This document shows positions 24,747 through 33,135 of a stretch of DNA of 64,000 bases, piece by piece. The stretch comes from Echinicola marina (GTDB taxonomy: Bacteria > Bacteroidota > Bacteroidia > Cytophagales > Cyclobacteriaceae). The position numbers and the translations under genes were made by a program. Position 1 is the stretch's first letter, and each line of letters begins with the position of its first letter. The notes under the pieces are model-generated. The model saw only the letters and a program-made list of their open reading frames with translations, did no database searches and was not told where the DNA came from. Where the stretch lies: NCBI RefSeq assembly GCF_020463795.1, contig NZ_CP080025.1, positions 65,001-129,000 of the forward strand, read 5' to 3'.

Positions 24747-26252
24747 TTAAATACTTCTTATAACCTTCCCATCTTCCAATACTAATTCTCTATCAACTAC
24801 TTTTGGAATATCTTCTTCATAATGGCTTACATAGATCATCGAAACATCAGGATGCCTTCCGATATGGTCAATCGTCTCACGGAACAAAATCCTTTGCTCA
24901 TCATCCATACCCTGAGCAGCCTCATCAAGGATCAGTAAGGCTGGCGATTTTATCAAAGCCCTGGCCAAAAGACAAAAACGTTGATTCTCCAAAGGGATCT
25001 GGTGCAAAAGCATTTGGGCCACATGTTCTATCCTAAACAGCTTCAACCATTCCATGGCAACTTGTTCTTGCTCCTCACTAACTTTTTTGAACAAGCCAAT
25101 GGAATCGAATAATCCCGAAAGTACCACCTTCAAACAGGTCTGGTTTCTGGGAAAATACCTGGCCAATTCTGGTGACACAAAACCAATGGGGCGCTTGATA
25201 TCCCAAATCGTTTCACCAGTTCCCCTCTTTCTCCCAAAAAGCACAATATCATTGGCATAAGCCTGAGGGTTCTCTCCATTGATCAAACTAAGCAAAGTAG
25301 ATTTCCCAGCGCCATTATGTCCTCTCAACACCCAGCATTCTCCCTGTTTTATCTCCCAGTTGACCTGGTCCAAAATAACCTTGCCATTATACTGGATATG
25401 GATTTGGTTCATCTTGACCATGGTATCAAATCGCTTAACAGGTTTATTCTGAATCAATTCATCCAACTTTTTATGATCAAATTGTGAAAGCGCTGCATGG
25501 TTAACCAGATCTCTTTCGTGAAAATCCTCCCTCTTCTCGACTTGCACAATTTTCCCTCCATCTACTATGGCAACATGGGTAATTGCATCAGGGATTTCGT
25601 CTGGAGACGTTGTCATGATCACCTGAATACCAGATGCCACCATGGCCTCCAATGCTTCTCCAAAATGCTTTCTGGTTTCTACATCCAAACCGGTCATGGG
25701 TTGGTCCATAAGGAAAAGCCTTGGATTGCGTAAGAGCGCTCCTGCAATGGCCAACCTCCTGCTTTCTCCATTGGACAGCTTGATCAGAGATTTATCCTTT
25801 AGCACCTCCAAATCCAGTAATTCCATTGCCTTTTCAACTGTCCAAGGGCCTTCCTGCTTGGCTTCTACTTCACATAAGTGCTCTATTACCGTAGCTGCCT
25901 CTTCTGATTCGGATGAATTGAAGCGTTGCTGATAATAGAAGTTTTGAAGGTTGGACTTATTGGTAAAAGTGTATTTCTGAGAAATTACGGCAATCAAATC
26001 CCTAAAGCTATTGATCTTACCCTGTGAAGTCATTTCCTTTTGGTAATCCACTGCAAAATCCCGGGTAACCCTACCCGCTGAAAGTACAGTCTTACCCAAA
26101 ATGGTATCCAAAAATGCAGTTTTCTCAGAACCTGAAGCACTCAGTATCGCCCAGTTCTCCCCTGTTTTCATTTGGAAATTAATATCCTGAAAAATATTCC
26201 GGTCCAAATACCTGACATGAGCATTTTCGATTGATAGAAACAATGAACCCAT
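24747..26252 (-). CDS. Twin-domain ABC ATPase (ModF/YlmA-like) with one degenerate site
   Basis: A 501-residue protein with two ABC nucleotide-binding domains and no membrane segment. Domain 1 has a degenerate Walker A (SASGSEKT, residues 38-45), a normal-looking signature (LSNGESRRLAIAG), and Gln in place of the Walker B catalytic Glu (LFLMDQPMTGLD). Domain 2 has a canonical Walker A (GHNGAGKST) and Walker B with Glu (LLILDEAAQGMD), but its signature is LENQ. In the head-to-tail dimer all defects fall in one composite site. I start at the ATG 4 nt after the dtd stop. Role unknown: ModF-type cytosolic ATPase or ribosome-linked factor. Confidence 0.88.
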   Translation of the reverse strand: MGSLFLSIENAHVRYLDRNIFQDINFQMKTGENWAILSASGSEKTAFLDTILGKTVLSAGRVTRDFAVDYQKEMTSQGKINSFRDLIAVISQKYTFTNKSNLQNFYYQQRFNSSESEEAATVIEHLCEVEAKQEGPWTVEKAMELLDLEVLKDKSLIKLSNGESRRLAIAGALLRNPRLFLMDQPMTGLDVETRKHFGEALEAMVASGIQVIMTTSPDEIPDAITHVAIVDGGKIVQVEKREDFHERDLVNHAALSQFDHKKLDELIQNKPVKRFDTMVKMNQIHIQYNGKVILDQVNWEIKQGECWVLRGHNGAGKSTLLSLINGENPQAYANDIVLFGRKRGTGETIWDIKRPIGFVSPELARYFPRNQTCLKVVLSGLFDSIGLFKKVSEEQEQVAMEWLKLFRIEHVAQMLLHQIPLENQRFCLLARALIKSPALLILDEAAQGMDDEQRILFRETIDHIGRHPDVSMIYVSHYEEDIPKVVDRELVLEDGKVIRSI

Positions 26253-26256
26253 CCTT

Positions 26257-26709
26257 TTATATTTTATTTTTTGAATCAATACAGATGGTTACAGGTCCAT
26301 CGTTCACCAAAGCCACTTTCATATCTGCTCCAAACTCTCCTGTTTCAATGGTTTTGCCCAAGTCATTTTCCACTTGTTGGATAAATGATTCATATAATGG
26401 AATCGCAATATCCGGTTTGGCTGCCTTAATATATGATGGCCTGTTTCCCTTCTTGGTACTGGCATGCAAGGTGAACTGACTGATCAAAAGCAGCTCTCCA
26501 TCCACATCAAACAAGCTTTTGTTCATCACACCATTCTCATCACCAAAAATCCTCAAATTGACAATTTTCTTACTTAGCCATGTGATATCCTCAGCATTGT
26601 CTGCCTCCTCAATCCCCAACAAAACCATTAAGCCTTGTCCTATTTTTCCTTTAATTTCTCCATCAATTTTCACTGAAGATTCCGAAACCCGCTGAATAAC
26701 TGCTATCAT
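26257..26709 (-). CDS. dtd: D-aminoacyl-tRNA deacylase
   Basis: Hydrolyses D-aminoacyl-tRNA and glycyl-tRNA-Ala to free the tRNA. The active-site motifs SQFTLHAST and NDGPVTICID (GPVTI form of the cross-subunit Gly-cisPro motif) are present, and the protein opens MIAVIQRVSESSV as usual. The length of 150 is normal. It is first of a three-gene minus-strand unit and divergent from a membrane protein gene. Confidence 0.96.
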   Translation of the reverse strand: MIAVIQRVSESSVKIDGEIKGKIGQGLMVLLGIEEADNAEDITWLSKKIVNLRIFGDENGVMNKSLFDVDGELLLISQFTLHASTKKGNRPSYIKAAKPDIAIPLYESFIQQVENDLGKTIETGEFGADMKVALVNDGPVTICIDSKNKI

Positions 26710-26745
26710 TGTAATACTATTTTTAAAATAAAACCTTGAAGTTAA

Positions 26746-27945
26746 TTGAAATCAGCTAAGATTTACAGTTTTCCGGATGTCATTTTGGCCATTTTCATCA
26801 GCTTGATGGGCTTTATCGTTTTCAATTGGTTTCAGCAACCTCTACAGCACGAATTGAACGGACTGTTTGATGCCAACCAATATCAAAAGGTCTATGAATT
26901 CTTTAGGGGGAAATTGGAAACCTATAGGGTCAATTACCCCTTTAGTGTAAGGATTTTGGTTCCTTGGCTCGCAGCCCAGTTGCCATTCGACAACATGTTC
27001 ACCAATTTTAAAATCGTAAACCTCTTTTTTGGAATCGCTTGGATTCCCTTCTGGTTTTATCTTGGAAAAAAACTGAGTCTAGGAAGATTCAAAACATGGA
27101 TCGGTTGGTTCTGGATCAGTTTTCACTGGGTAGGCATTTGGAAAGCCAACCTTTCTGATCCTATCACGGTTGACCTACCCCTTTATTTGCTCCAATTACT
27201 TTTACTATTGGCTTTAATTGAAAATAAATGGTGGCTACTATGCCTAGTGGCAGCAATCTCCATCATTCAAAAGGAATCTATCTTACCGATTCTTCTAGCC
27301 CTATGCATTTATCCAGGAATCCCCCTATATCGAAAGCATGATAAAAAGGCTTTCGGAAGCCTTTTACTGGCACTTCTAATAAGCTATATCAGCCTAAAAA
27401 TCACCAGCATGTATTTCCCAAGTGCCAATACTGGGAAAAACGCATTAGTCAATTTATTTAATAACACCCTTGGTCTATTGGGACATCCTGATCTTTTCCT
27501 AAGATGGGTATTCTCCCTCACTATAGCCTATGCGGCCTTCCTGTGGGTATTTATCTGGTACCCTAAACCGTTTTTGACCAAGCCTGATAATAAGCAAAAG
27601 TTTCTTGTGCCGCTTATCTTGGTCTATGGCTTTTTCAGTCTTTTCGCCGGAGGAGATTTTACGAGGATCGCATTTTTAGGTGCTCCATTTGTCCTATTGT
27701 TTTTACTACGGAACCTTCAACTTTCTTACCTTCAGTGGATCATACTATTGGCCGTAAGTCTTCCAGCAATGAGATTGTTTGAATTTATTCCTGATGGAGG
27801 AGCGGACTTTGGCAATTGGAAAAAATGGTATCCTGAATACGCCCCAGCGAATTGGCTTATCATTTATGGAGCATATACGCTATTGGTAGCAGTGATAAGT
27901 AAAATATGGCTAAAGCCTGAGCATATGAATCCTGATCTAACTTGA
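26746..27945 (+). CDS. Polytopic membrane protein of unknown function
   Basis: A 399-residue protein with about ten hydrophobic segments and few polar stretches. An early loop (ETYRVNYPFSVRILVPWLAA) with the RxLxPW pattern recalls GT-C-like membrane glycosyltransferases and related Bacteroidota membrane proteins, and FAGGDFTRIAF forms a second polar loop. I cannot assign a family. The start is TTG; the next Met is inside the first helix (LMGFIVF), so the TTG is preferred. It is a single gene, divergent from dtd. Confidence 0.72.
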   Translation: MKSAKIYSFPDVILAIFISLMGFIVFNWFQQPLQHELNGLFDANQYQKVYEFFRGKLETYRVNYPFSVRILVPWLAAQLPFDNMFTNFKIVNLFFGIAWIPFWFYLGKKLSLGRFKTWIGWFWISFHWVGIWKANLSDPITVDLPLYLLQLLLLLALIENKWWLLCLVAAISIIQKESILPILLALCIYPGIPLYRKHDKKAFGSLLLALLISYISLKITSMYFPSANTGKNALVNLFNNTLGLLGHPDLFLRWVFSLTIAYAAFLWVFIWYPKPFLTKPDNKQKFLVPLILVYGFFSLFAGGDFTRIAFLGAPFVLLFLLRNLQLSYLQWIILLAVSLPAMRLFEFIPDGGADFGNWKKWYPEYAPANWLIIYGAYTLLVAVISKIWLKPEHMNPDLT

Positions 27946-27980
27946 TTGGCCCTAATTGATTTGACAGCAGGGGAAAACAA

Positions 27981-28009
27981 AAATGAGGTAATCTCATTTA
28001 CCATTTTTT
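27981..28009 (+). terminator. Probable terminator after the membrane protein gene
   Basis: Two alternative small stems share these bases: AAATGAG/CTCATTT with loop GTAAT, and GGTAA/TTACC followed at once by ATTTTTT. The second has the form of an intrinsic terminator. It is 36 nt past the stop codon. The rest of the interval to 28122 shows nothing further. Confidence 0.45.
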
Positions 28010-28122
28010 GTATCATTCTGACGCAAGGAAGAATCTCATACAACTGATTTTCAACAACAAGAAAATACAGAGATTTCTCCTAAAGTCGCAATAATGTGGA
28101 TTTTTGAGGCCGCCAGTGTAAA

Positions 28123-28842
28123 TTATTCAAAGATTTGCATCTGTTTTGACTCTATCACCTTCACCATTTCCAACTCATCATTGAGTGCTTGGTGCACCAT
28201 GGCCTTAGCCACCTGATGATCGTAAATAGGCTTATATTTTTTGAACAGGCCCACCGAGGTAACGGCTTTCATCACTGCCTTCCCGATAGACTCTCCGATT
28301 CGGGTTTCCTTCCTGTGCCCCAGAAGAATGGATGGCCTGAAAATCCCCAAATACTCAAAAGGAATCACTTTTAAATCTTCTTCTACCTCTCCTTTTACCT
28401 TATTATAAAATATAGAGGAAAGCTGGTCCGCCCCAAGTGCACTTACATAAAGGAACTTACTTGCTCCCCAACGATGCGCCCATTTAGCAAAATCAATCAC
28501 ATAGTTATGATCAATTCTATAAAAATTTTCTTTTGTCTTTGCCTTTTTGATAGTAGTACCCAAGGCACAAAAGGCGTGCATCTTCACTTCCTTAGCTTCC
28601 AAAACAGCTATCAACCCATGATTTCCGCCTCCAAAATCATCCTCTCTCAATTTATCAAGTAAACTAGTTTGTTCGATCTTGTCAAAATCCACTTGCAACT
28701 GCACCAGTTTGGGATGCTTAAAAGCCAATTCCCTACGGGCAATAGTGAGCACATAATCGTATTCTTTCGCTTTAAACAACTGGTGTAACAGCTGAACACC
28801 AATCAGGCCAGAGGCTCCAGAAACTAAGGCTATGGATTTCAT
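28123..28842 (-). CDS. NAD(P)-binding Rossmann protein of the TIP30/FMP52-like group
   Basis: A 239-residue atypical short-chain dehydrogenase. The dinucleotide site VSGASGLIGVQLLHQLF is at residues 7-23. HAFCALGTTIKKAKTKENF and YVSALGADQLSSIFYNKVKG (Tyr and Lys of the catalytic region) follow, then FEYLGIFRPSILLG. This order is typical of the HTATIP2/FMP52 oxidoreductase-like group. No substrate is known for the bacterial members. It starts 10 nt before the thioredoxin-like gene ends and is probably co-transcribed with it. Confidence 0.85.
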   Translation of the reverse strand: MKSIALVSGASGLIGVQLLHQLFKAKEYDYVLTIARRELAFKHPKLVQLQVDFDKIEQTSLLDKLREDDFGGGNHGLIAVLEAKEVKMHAFCALGTTIKKAKTKENFYRIDHNYVIDFAKWAHRWGASKFLYVSALGADQLSSIFYNKVKGEVEEDLKVIPFEYLGIFRPSILLGHRKETRIGESIGKAVMKAVTSVGLFKKYKPIYDHQVAKAMVHQALNDELEMVKVIESKQMQIFE

Positions 28843-28852
28843 ATGGATCGTA

Positions 28853-29461
28853 TTAGCTTATTAGCGCTATCAACTCCTCCTCAAGCGCTTTGTTTTTATT
28901 TTTGGCATACCAAAGATGGATTTTCTTCTTAAATTCTTCTGGAGAAACTCCTTTTGGATCCTTTTTATATTCTGACATCATTTCCTGTAATTCCCTTGGA
29001 CGCGGTCCCCACTCAAACTGCTCTTCTAAATCCCCTGCATCCAAAGCTATCAACTTTGGAATGGATCTTCCTCCATTGGTCAAATATTGGTCCATGACTG
29101 CAAGATGCCGATCACGCAAAATATATCGTACTTCAATTTTATCAGTATTCGCTGCCAGCTTTTCAAAATAAGGCACAATTTGGGCGGCATCTCCGCACCA
29201 ACCTTCCGTGATGACCAACCAAATTTGTTTTCTATTAATCGACTTTACCAGATTGGCAGCTTCTTCGCTCACCTTCGCCGTTTTATCCCACCTTTTCATT
29301 CTCTGCAAATTCAGTAGGGTAAAGTCCAACATCCCTTCAGAATGATTCTCCCCAGTAGTTTTATTTTCTGATAATAGTTGGTCAATCAATTCCCTGTACT
29401 GGGAGTAATTCATAGCATTTGAAATTACTTCAGGAGTAATTACGGAAGTTGAAATACTCAT
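28853..29461 (-). CDS. Thioredoxin-family protein with a WCGD motif
   Basis: A 202-residue cytoplasmic protein of the single-cysteine thioredoxin-like group. The key stretch VITEGWCGDAAQIVPYF (near residue 85) has Cys at the first position of CxxC but Ala/Gln instead of a second Cys, so it cannot make the usual disulfide. RSIPKLIALD near 133 is the cis-Pro loop. Homologues are widespread in Bacteroidota and Bacillota without an established role. It heads a two-gene unit with the Rossmann protein. Confidence 0.87.
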   Translation of the reverse strand: MSISTSVITPEVISNAMNYSQYRELIDQLLSENKTTGENHSEGMLDFTLLNLQRMKRWDKTAKVSEEAANLVKSINRKQIWLVITEGWCGDAAQIVPYFEKLAANTDKIEVRYILRDRHLAVMDQYLTNGGRSIPKLIALDAGDLEEQFEWGPRPRELQEMMSEYKKDPKGVSPEEFKKKIHLWYAKNKNKALEEELIALIS

Positions 29462-29497
29462 ATCGTCCTATTTATTTTCAGGACTTAACGATAATTA

Positions 29498-29914
29498 TTA
29501 AATCTTGGTTCTTTCCCAATCCAAAAAGTTTTGGATATCATGCTGTATGCTTTTAGTGATCGCCAGCAAAACAGAAAGATCATCCAAATAGCCTAGTCCC
29601 AGAATAAAATCCGGAATTAAATCCAAAGGCATAATAAAATACAGCAAGCCCAAAACCAATAAGGTCAAAGTCTTTGGGGAAAAACTTCTGTATTCATTAT
29701 TACAGTAAGCTTTTACCATTCTGACTAATACTGATATATAGAGTTTAGCTTCTTGGACCGTCGGGTTGTCTGCAACTACTTGCAGTTTGTCACTGACCTT
29801 ATGGACAAGGTTTTCCAGTTTTTCCTTGCTTCTGGCGATCCTGTCCGCTTTGGACTGGTACAATCCTTTGGCCTTATCTAACAGCTTACTTGGTTCCAGG
29901 TTTCTGTATCGCAT
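29498..29914 (-). CDS. YkvA/DUF1232 family small membrane protein
   Basis: A 138-residue protein. The C-terminal half carries the DUF1232 signature: a hydrophobic helix (LTLLVLGLLYFIMPLDLIPD) and GLGYLDDLSVLLAITKSI. The N-terminal half is a charged helix (LDKAKGLYQSKADRIARSKE). The family is conserved in bacteria and plants, and no function is assigned. It lies 11 nt downstream of the next membrane gene on the same strand. Confidence 0.85.
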   Translation of the reverse strand: MRYRNLEPSKLLDKAKGLYQSKADRIARSKEKLENLVHKVSDKLQVVADNPTVQEAKLYISVLVRMVKAYCNNEYRSFSPKTLTLLVLGLLYFIMPLDLIPDFILGLGYLDDLSVLLAITKSIQHDIQNFLDWERTKI

Positions 29915-29925
29915 TATATTATAAT

Positions 29926-30447
29926 TTAGAAATATACCCTGATTTCAGATTTCACTTGTTTAAGTGCAAAAGAAATGCCATCATTTTTTTGCTCTAAAGA
30001 ATGCTGAAACACTCTTTTAGCCAATTCAACGCCCTTTTCATCAGGATTAACCTCCTGCATGGAACGATTGACCAAGGTTACCACTTCTTCCACGGCCGTT
30101 TTTACACTATCCCATGTTTCATCAGAAAAATAAATCTGCTGGGCCATATTATGGTTAAACTCTTCTCTGATCTCACTCAACAGCAATCCATGAAGTTCTC
30201 GGGCAGAATAAGGCTGATTATTCACCCTTCTCACCAGATTATTAGGAGTCAACCGTTCTAACAACAAACAAAGCCGCTCACTTGCCTGCAAGCGCAAAGG
30301 AAGTATAATATCTGTGTTTTTGGTTTTTAAAGTAATTAATCTTGCCTCTCTCTCCTTGGATAAAAAAGACACCACTACCAAATACATGCCATAAATCACC
30401 AATCCAGCAGGAATGATGATCTTCATTAGTTCAACAAAATACTCCAT
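29926..30447 (-). CDS. Conserved Bacteroidota protein with one membrane anchor
   Basis: A 173-residue protein with an N-terminal membrane helix (about 8-30, LMKIIIPAGLVIYGMYLVVV) and a mostly helical cytoplasmic domain. Notable segments are RLQASERLCLLLERLTPNNL and ELHGLLLSEIREEFNHNMAQQIYFSD. No catalytic motif is seen and I cannot name the family with certainty. It precedes the YkvA-like gene by 11 nt, so both probably act at the membrane together. Confidence 0.75.
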   Translation of the reverse strand: MEYFVELMKIIIPAGLVIYGMYLVVVSFLSKEREARLITLKTKNTDIILPLRLQASERLCLLLERLTPNNLVRRVNNQPYSARELHGLLLSEIREEFNHNMAQQIYFSDETWDSVKTAVEEVVTLVNRSMQEVNPDEKGVELAKRVFQHSLEQKNDGISFALKQVKSEIRVYF

Positions 30448-30511
30448 TTACTTAATTTGATTTATACTCGAATATCTAAAATATTTCAAAGAGAAGTTGA
30501 TTATTTGTGAT

Positions 30512-30519
30512 TATTTTTG
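30512..30519 (+). promoter_or_regulatory. Candidate -7 box for the second IscA-like gene
   Basis: TATTTTTG matches TAnnTTTG perfectly, 32 nt before the start codon in the short intergenic space. A TTG upstream is only 12 nt away, so the -33 box is not convincing. Confidence 0.4.
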
Positions 30520-30551
30520 AACTAAAGAATCATCTAGAACATTAATCAGGC

Positions 30552-30872
30552 ATGCTAATACCGATTACCATTACAGATAAAGCCCAATTAGAGATCAAAA
30601 ATATCATCAATAACAAAAACATCCCCGGAGATTACGCGCTGAGGGTCGGTGTAAAAGGTGGTGGCTGCGGTGGAATGTCCTACGCCTTGGGATTTGACAA
30701 AGCTAAGGAAGACGACCAACAGTTTGAACTTCACGGCATCCAAGTGCTCATTGAAAAGAGGCATATCATGTTCCTAATGGGCATGGAAATTGATTTTTAC
30801 GAAGGCAGTGAAGCTAGGGGCTTTACTTTCGTTAATCCTGATATCCCCAAAAGACATGATGTGGAAGATTAA
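30552..30872 (+). CDS. IscA/HesB-fold protein lacking the C-terminal CxC pair
   Basis: A 106-residue protein clearly related to A-type Fe-S carriers: ALRVGVKGGGCGGMSYALGF with the first Cys near residue 37, MFLMGMEIDFYEG, then RGFTFVNPDIPKRHDVED at the end. Where members carry CGCGxSF, this one ends in a charged tail without Cys. With only one of the three cluster ligands it cannot bind a cluster in the normal way, although an adjacent paralogue or dimer could help. The gene is intact and lies 9 nt before the next gene. The fold call is strong. Confidence 0.88.
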   Translation: MLIPITITDKAQLEIKNIINNKNIPGDYALRVGVKGGGCGGMSYALGFDKAKEDDQQFELHGIQVLIEKRHIMFLMGMEIDFYEGSEARGFTFVNPDIPKRHDVED

Positions 30873-30881
30873 ACGATTATC

Positions 30882-31382
30882 ATGATGAAAAACATCCTGT
30901 TTTCACTACTGTTCTTAGCCCTGGTCCATTACAATTCCTCGGCCCAAGAAATTATTCAACAAGATGATGTTGGGTTCTCCAAGGGTAAAATGACAGATTT
31001 AGCTTGGATGGTTGGTTTCTGGAAAGGTCCTGGACTCAATGGAGAATGTGAAGAACTGTGGATGCCACAACAGGACAATACCATGATGGGAGTATTCCGC
31101 TATATCGAAGAGGGTAAGCTGATCTTCACAGAATATATGGCTATTGCTGAAGAAGCAGGAAAGATAAACCTAAAAGTCAAACACTTTAGTGCTAATTTCT
31201 CTCCTTGGGAAGAAAAAGACGAATGGATTAATTTTCCGCTGATAAAAACTGAAGGACAAACTGCTTACTTTAATGGCTTGACCATTCAAAGAGTTGGTGA
31301 TCAAATGACCATAAAACTGTCCATGAAGCATGATGGAAAATCTTCCATTACCACTTTTGAGTATAAAAAGGTTAATTTATGA
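30882..31382 (+). CDS. DUF6265-like exported protein
   Basis: A 166-residue protein with a Sec signal (MMKNILFSLLFLALVHYNSSAQ, cut after SSAQ or nearby). The mature part has LAWMVGFWKGPGLNG, CEELWMPQQDNTMMGVFRY and YMAIAEEAGKINLKVKHFS, a lipocalin-like arrangement seen in exported Bacteroidota proteins of the DUF6265 type. Function unknown. It follows the IscA-like gene by 9 nt and overlaps the tail of the convergent gene by 6 nt. Confidence 0.82.
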   Translation: MMKNILFSLLFLALVHYNSSAQEIIQQDDVGFSKGKMTDLAWMVGFWKGPGLNGECEELWMPQQDNTMMGVFRYIEEGKLIFTEYMAIAEEAGKINLKVKHFSANFSPWEEKDEWINFPLIKTEGQTAYFNGLTIQRVGDQMTIKLSMKHDGKSSITTFEYKKVNL

Positions 31383-31838
31383 TAAACCTTCAAAAGCCGG
31401 TTTGACATTGGACCAAAATTCATCCAAGGCAATAATACGGGGTTTTAAGAAGGAGATAATATCAGACCAGCGATCCTTATCCATCACATTGACCCCATCC
31501 AGTCTTTTTTCAATTTTTGAGGTAACCTTTCCATAGTCATCCACTGAATGAAGCTGCCAATCCCATTCTTCTTCAAGGGTAGCATGTAGTATTTTCTTAA
31601 AAGACTCAAATTGTTCAAACACCAATTCCTGCAATTCGGTATCATTATGGTTGATCTCGATTCCAATGGAGCAAAAGTCTCTTTCTGCTTTCATCCTGAA
31701 AAACACCTGACTGACATGGGTTTTGTAATTTTGCCAGTTGACACGAATTCCATCAGCTGAGGGGACGGGTTTCATATATTGCCCAAAAGTGGTCCAAAAA
31801 TCCTTTTTGGTTTTTGTAATCTCTGCTCGCTTGTACAC
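31377..31838 (-). CDS. DUF4268 domain protein
   Basis: A 153-residue protein. FWTTFGQYMKPVPSADGIRV, NWQNYKTHVSQVFFRM and EEEWDWQLHSVDDYGKV fit the DUF4268 domain, which is often found attached to or near nuclease-fold proteins; here it stands alone. It starts with GTG, directly after the folB stop (no spacer). An ATG is not available nearby. The function is unknown. Confidence 0.85.
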   Translation of the reverse strand: MYKRAEITKTKKDFWTTFGQYMKPVPSADGIRVNWQNYKTHVSQVFFRMKAERDFCSIGIEINHNDTELQELVFEQFESFKKILHATLEEEWDWQLHSVDDYGKVTSKIEKRLDGVNVMDKDRWSDIISFLKPRIIALDEFWSNVKPAFEGLS

Positions 31839-32204
31839 TTATTGATAATCTTCTGGATAAGAAACTTTTACTACAGAGTAATTGACCACTCCGCCAAGTG
31901 CCGGATTATGCTTTTTAATAATTATATCCACTCCTTTCAAAGCGGGATATTCTTTCAAGATATCCTGCAACATCAAATGGCCTAGATGTTCCAAAAGCTT
32001 CACGGGCTCTTCCATATGTGATTTGGCTATCTGATACAGCTTGGCATAATCCACCGTTTCACTCAAGTCATCCTCCAACATGGCCTTTCTAAAATTGGTA
32101 TCAACATGGATATCAACCGTAAACCTATTTCCAAGCTTCTTCTCCTCAGTAAAAACACCATGGAAAGCATGGAACTCAATCCCTTCTAATGATACTTTTC
32201 CCAT
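31839..32204 (-). CDS. folB: Dihydroneopterin aldolase
   Basis: Converts dihydroneopterin to hydroxymethyl-dihydropterin and glycolaldehyde in folate synthesis. The short chain (121 residues) has the family signature: GIEFHAFHGVFTEEKKLGNRF with the active-site region, VDYAKLY near 50, PVKLLEHLGHLM with the catalytic Glu/Lys area, and DIIIKKHNPALGG. Its ATG shares one base with the stop of the DivIVA-domain gene (TAATG), so translation is coupled. Confidence 0.94.
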   Translation of the reverse strand: MGKVSLEGIEFHAFHGVFTEEKKLGNRFTVDIHVDTNFRKAMLEDDLSETVDYAKLYQIAKSHMEEPVKLLEHLGHLMLQDILKEYPALKGVDIIIKKHNPALGGVVNYSVVKVSYPEDYQ

Positions 32205-33127
32205 TAATCAAATTGGTCAAAAAATGATCCGCTAGTCTTTTTATTCTCTGTGATTTCTGGTTTTTCTTCCTTCTTTTCTGGCAGTATGCTCTCTTTGTAT
32301 TTCGAGGTCTCATCCGCCTCATTAGGAACTTCATCTTTCACCTGTACTTCATTGGAAGATGTATCCTGCTCTTCTTCGTTGGTTGGTTCCTGGCTTTCTG
32401 TTACAGGTTCATTTTCTACCGCATTTACCTCTTCATGCTGCTCTAGAGCTTCAATTGGCGCTGGAGACTCCTCTTTTTTGGTTTCAATGACAAAAGTATG
32501 TGATTTCTCTCTAGGCATTGAAACAGCCTTCTCCTCCTCGGATTTAAAATTTGGCATCTGTCTACTCAATTCCTTCACAGCCTTGGTATGCACCTCCAAG
32601 TTGATCCGCTTAATATCCTCTTGAGATTGTTTTACATTTTCAAGACTATCTGTAGCCAAGTTTTTCAAATTTCGCACAACAATTTCCCTCTGGGCCAATA
32701 AATCTTCATAACTTTCCACAAGAGAATTGACCTCTGCTTTCAAGTCTTCTACGATATTTTTAGCCCTGCCGTCTGCCTCATCTATAATATTCCTTGCCTT
32801 GGATTTCGCTTCAGAGATCATGGCATCAGCATTCATCTGCGCCTCTTTGAGAATGAGTTCTGCCGTTTTATTGGCCTGCTCGATCATGCTGGCACCAGTA
32901 TCTTCCGCGGCCTTTAAGGTTTTAAAAAGCGAATCCTCTACTTCCCTGAGTTTGGCAGATTCCTTTTCTACCTGATCAAGCTTGATTTTCAACTCCCTTT
33001 TCTCATCCATTTCTTTTTCCCATTCCTGAGAAAGAGAAACCAAAAAAGAGCTTACTTCATCTTTATCGTATCCACGAAAATTTTTCTCAAAGGATTTTTG
33101 GCGAATTTCTAATGGTGTTATTTTCAT
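32204..33127 (-). CDS. DivIVA-domain coiled-coil protein
   Basis: A 307-residue protein. Residues 1-35 (MKITPLEIRQKSFEKNFRGY, then DEVSSFLVSL) form a DivIVA/GpsB-type N-terminal domain with the conserved FxxxxRGYDxxEV pattern. A long coiled coil follows (about 35-185). The last 110 residues are acidic and low-complexity, with many Glu, Pro and Ser. DivIVA-type proteins bind curved membranes and organise septal or polar growth; the role in Bacteroidota is less clear. I start at the ATG that opens MKITPLEI. It lies 8 nt after a WD40 gene and is coupled to folB. Confidence 0.87.
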   Translation of the reverse strand: MKITPLEIRQKSFEKNFRGYDKDEVSSFLVSLSQEWEKEMDEKRELKIKLDQVEKESAKLREVEDSLFKTLKAAEDTGASMIEQANKTAELILKEAQMNADAMISEAKSKARNIIDEADGRAKNIVEDLKAEVNSLVESYEDLLAQREIVVRNLKNLATDSLENVKQSQEDIKRINLEVHTKAVKELSRQMPNFKSEEEKAVSMPREKSHTFVIETKKEESPAPIEALEQHEEVNAVENEPVTESQEPTNEEEQDTSSNEVQVKDEVPNEADETSKYKESILPEKKEEKPEITENKKTSGSFFDQFD

Positions 33128-33135
33128 ATACATGA

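Noticed and set aside
32250-32624. 124-codon Ser-rich plus-strand frame
   Set aside because: Antisense to the low-complexity acidic tail of the DivIVA-domain gene; the Ser run comes from reversed Glu codons.
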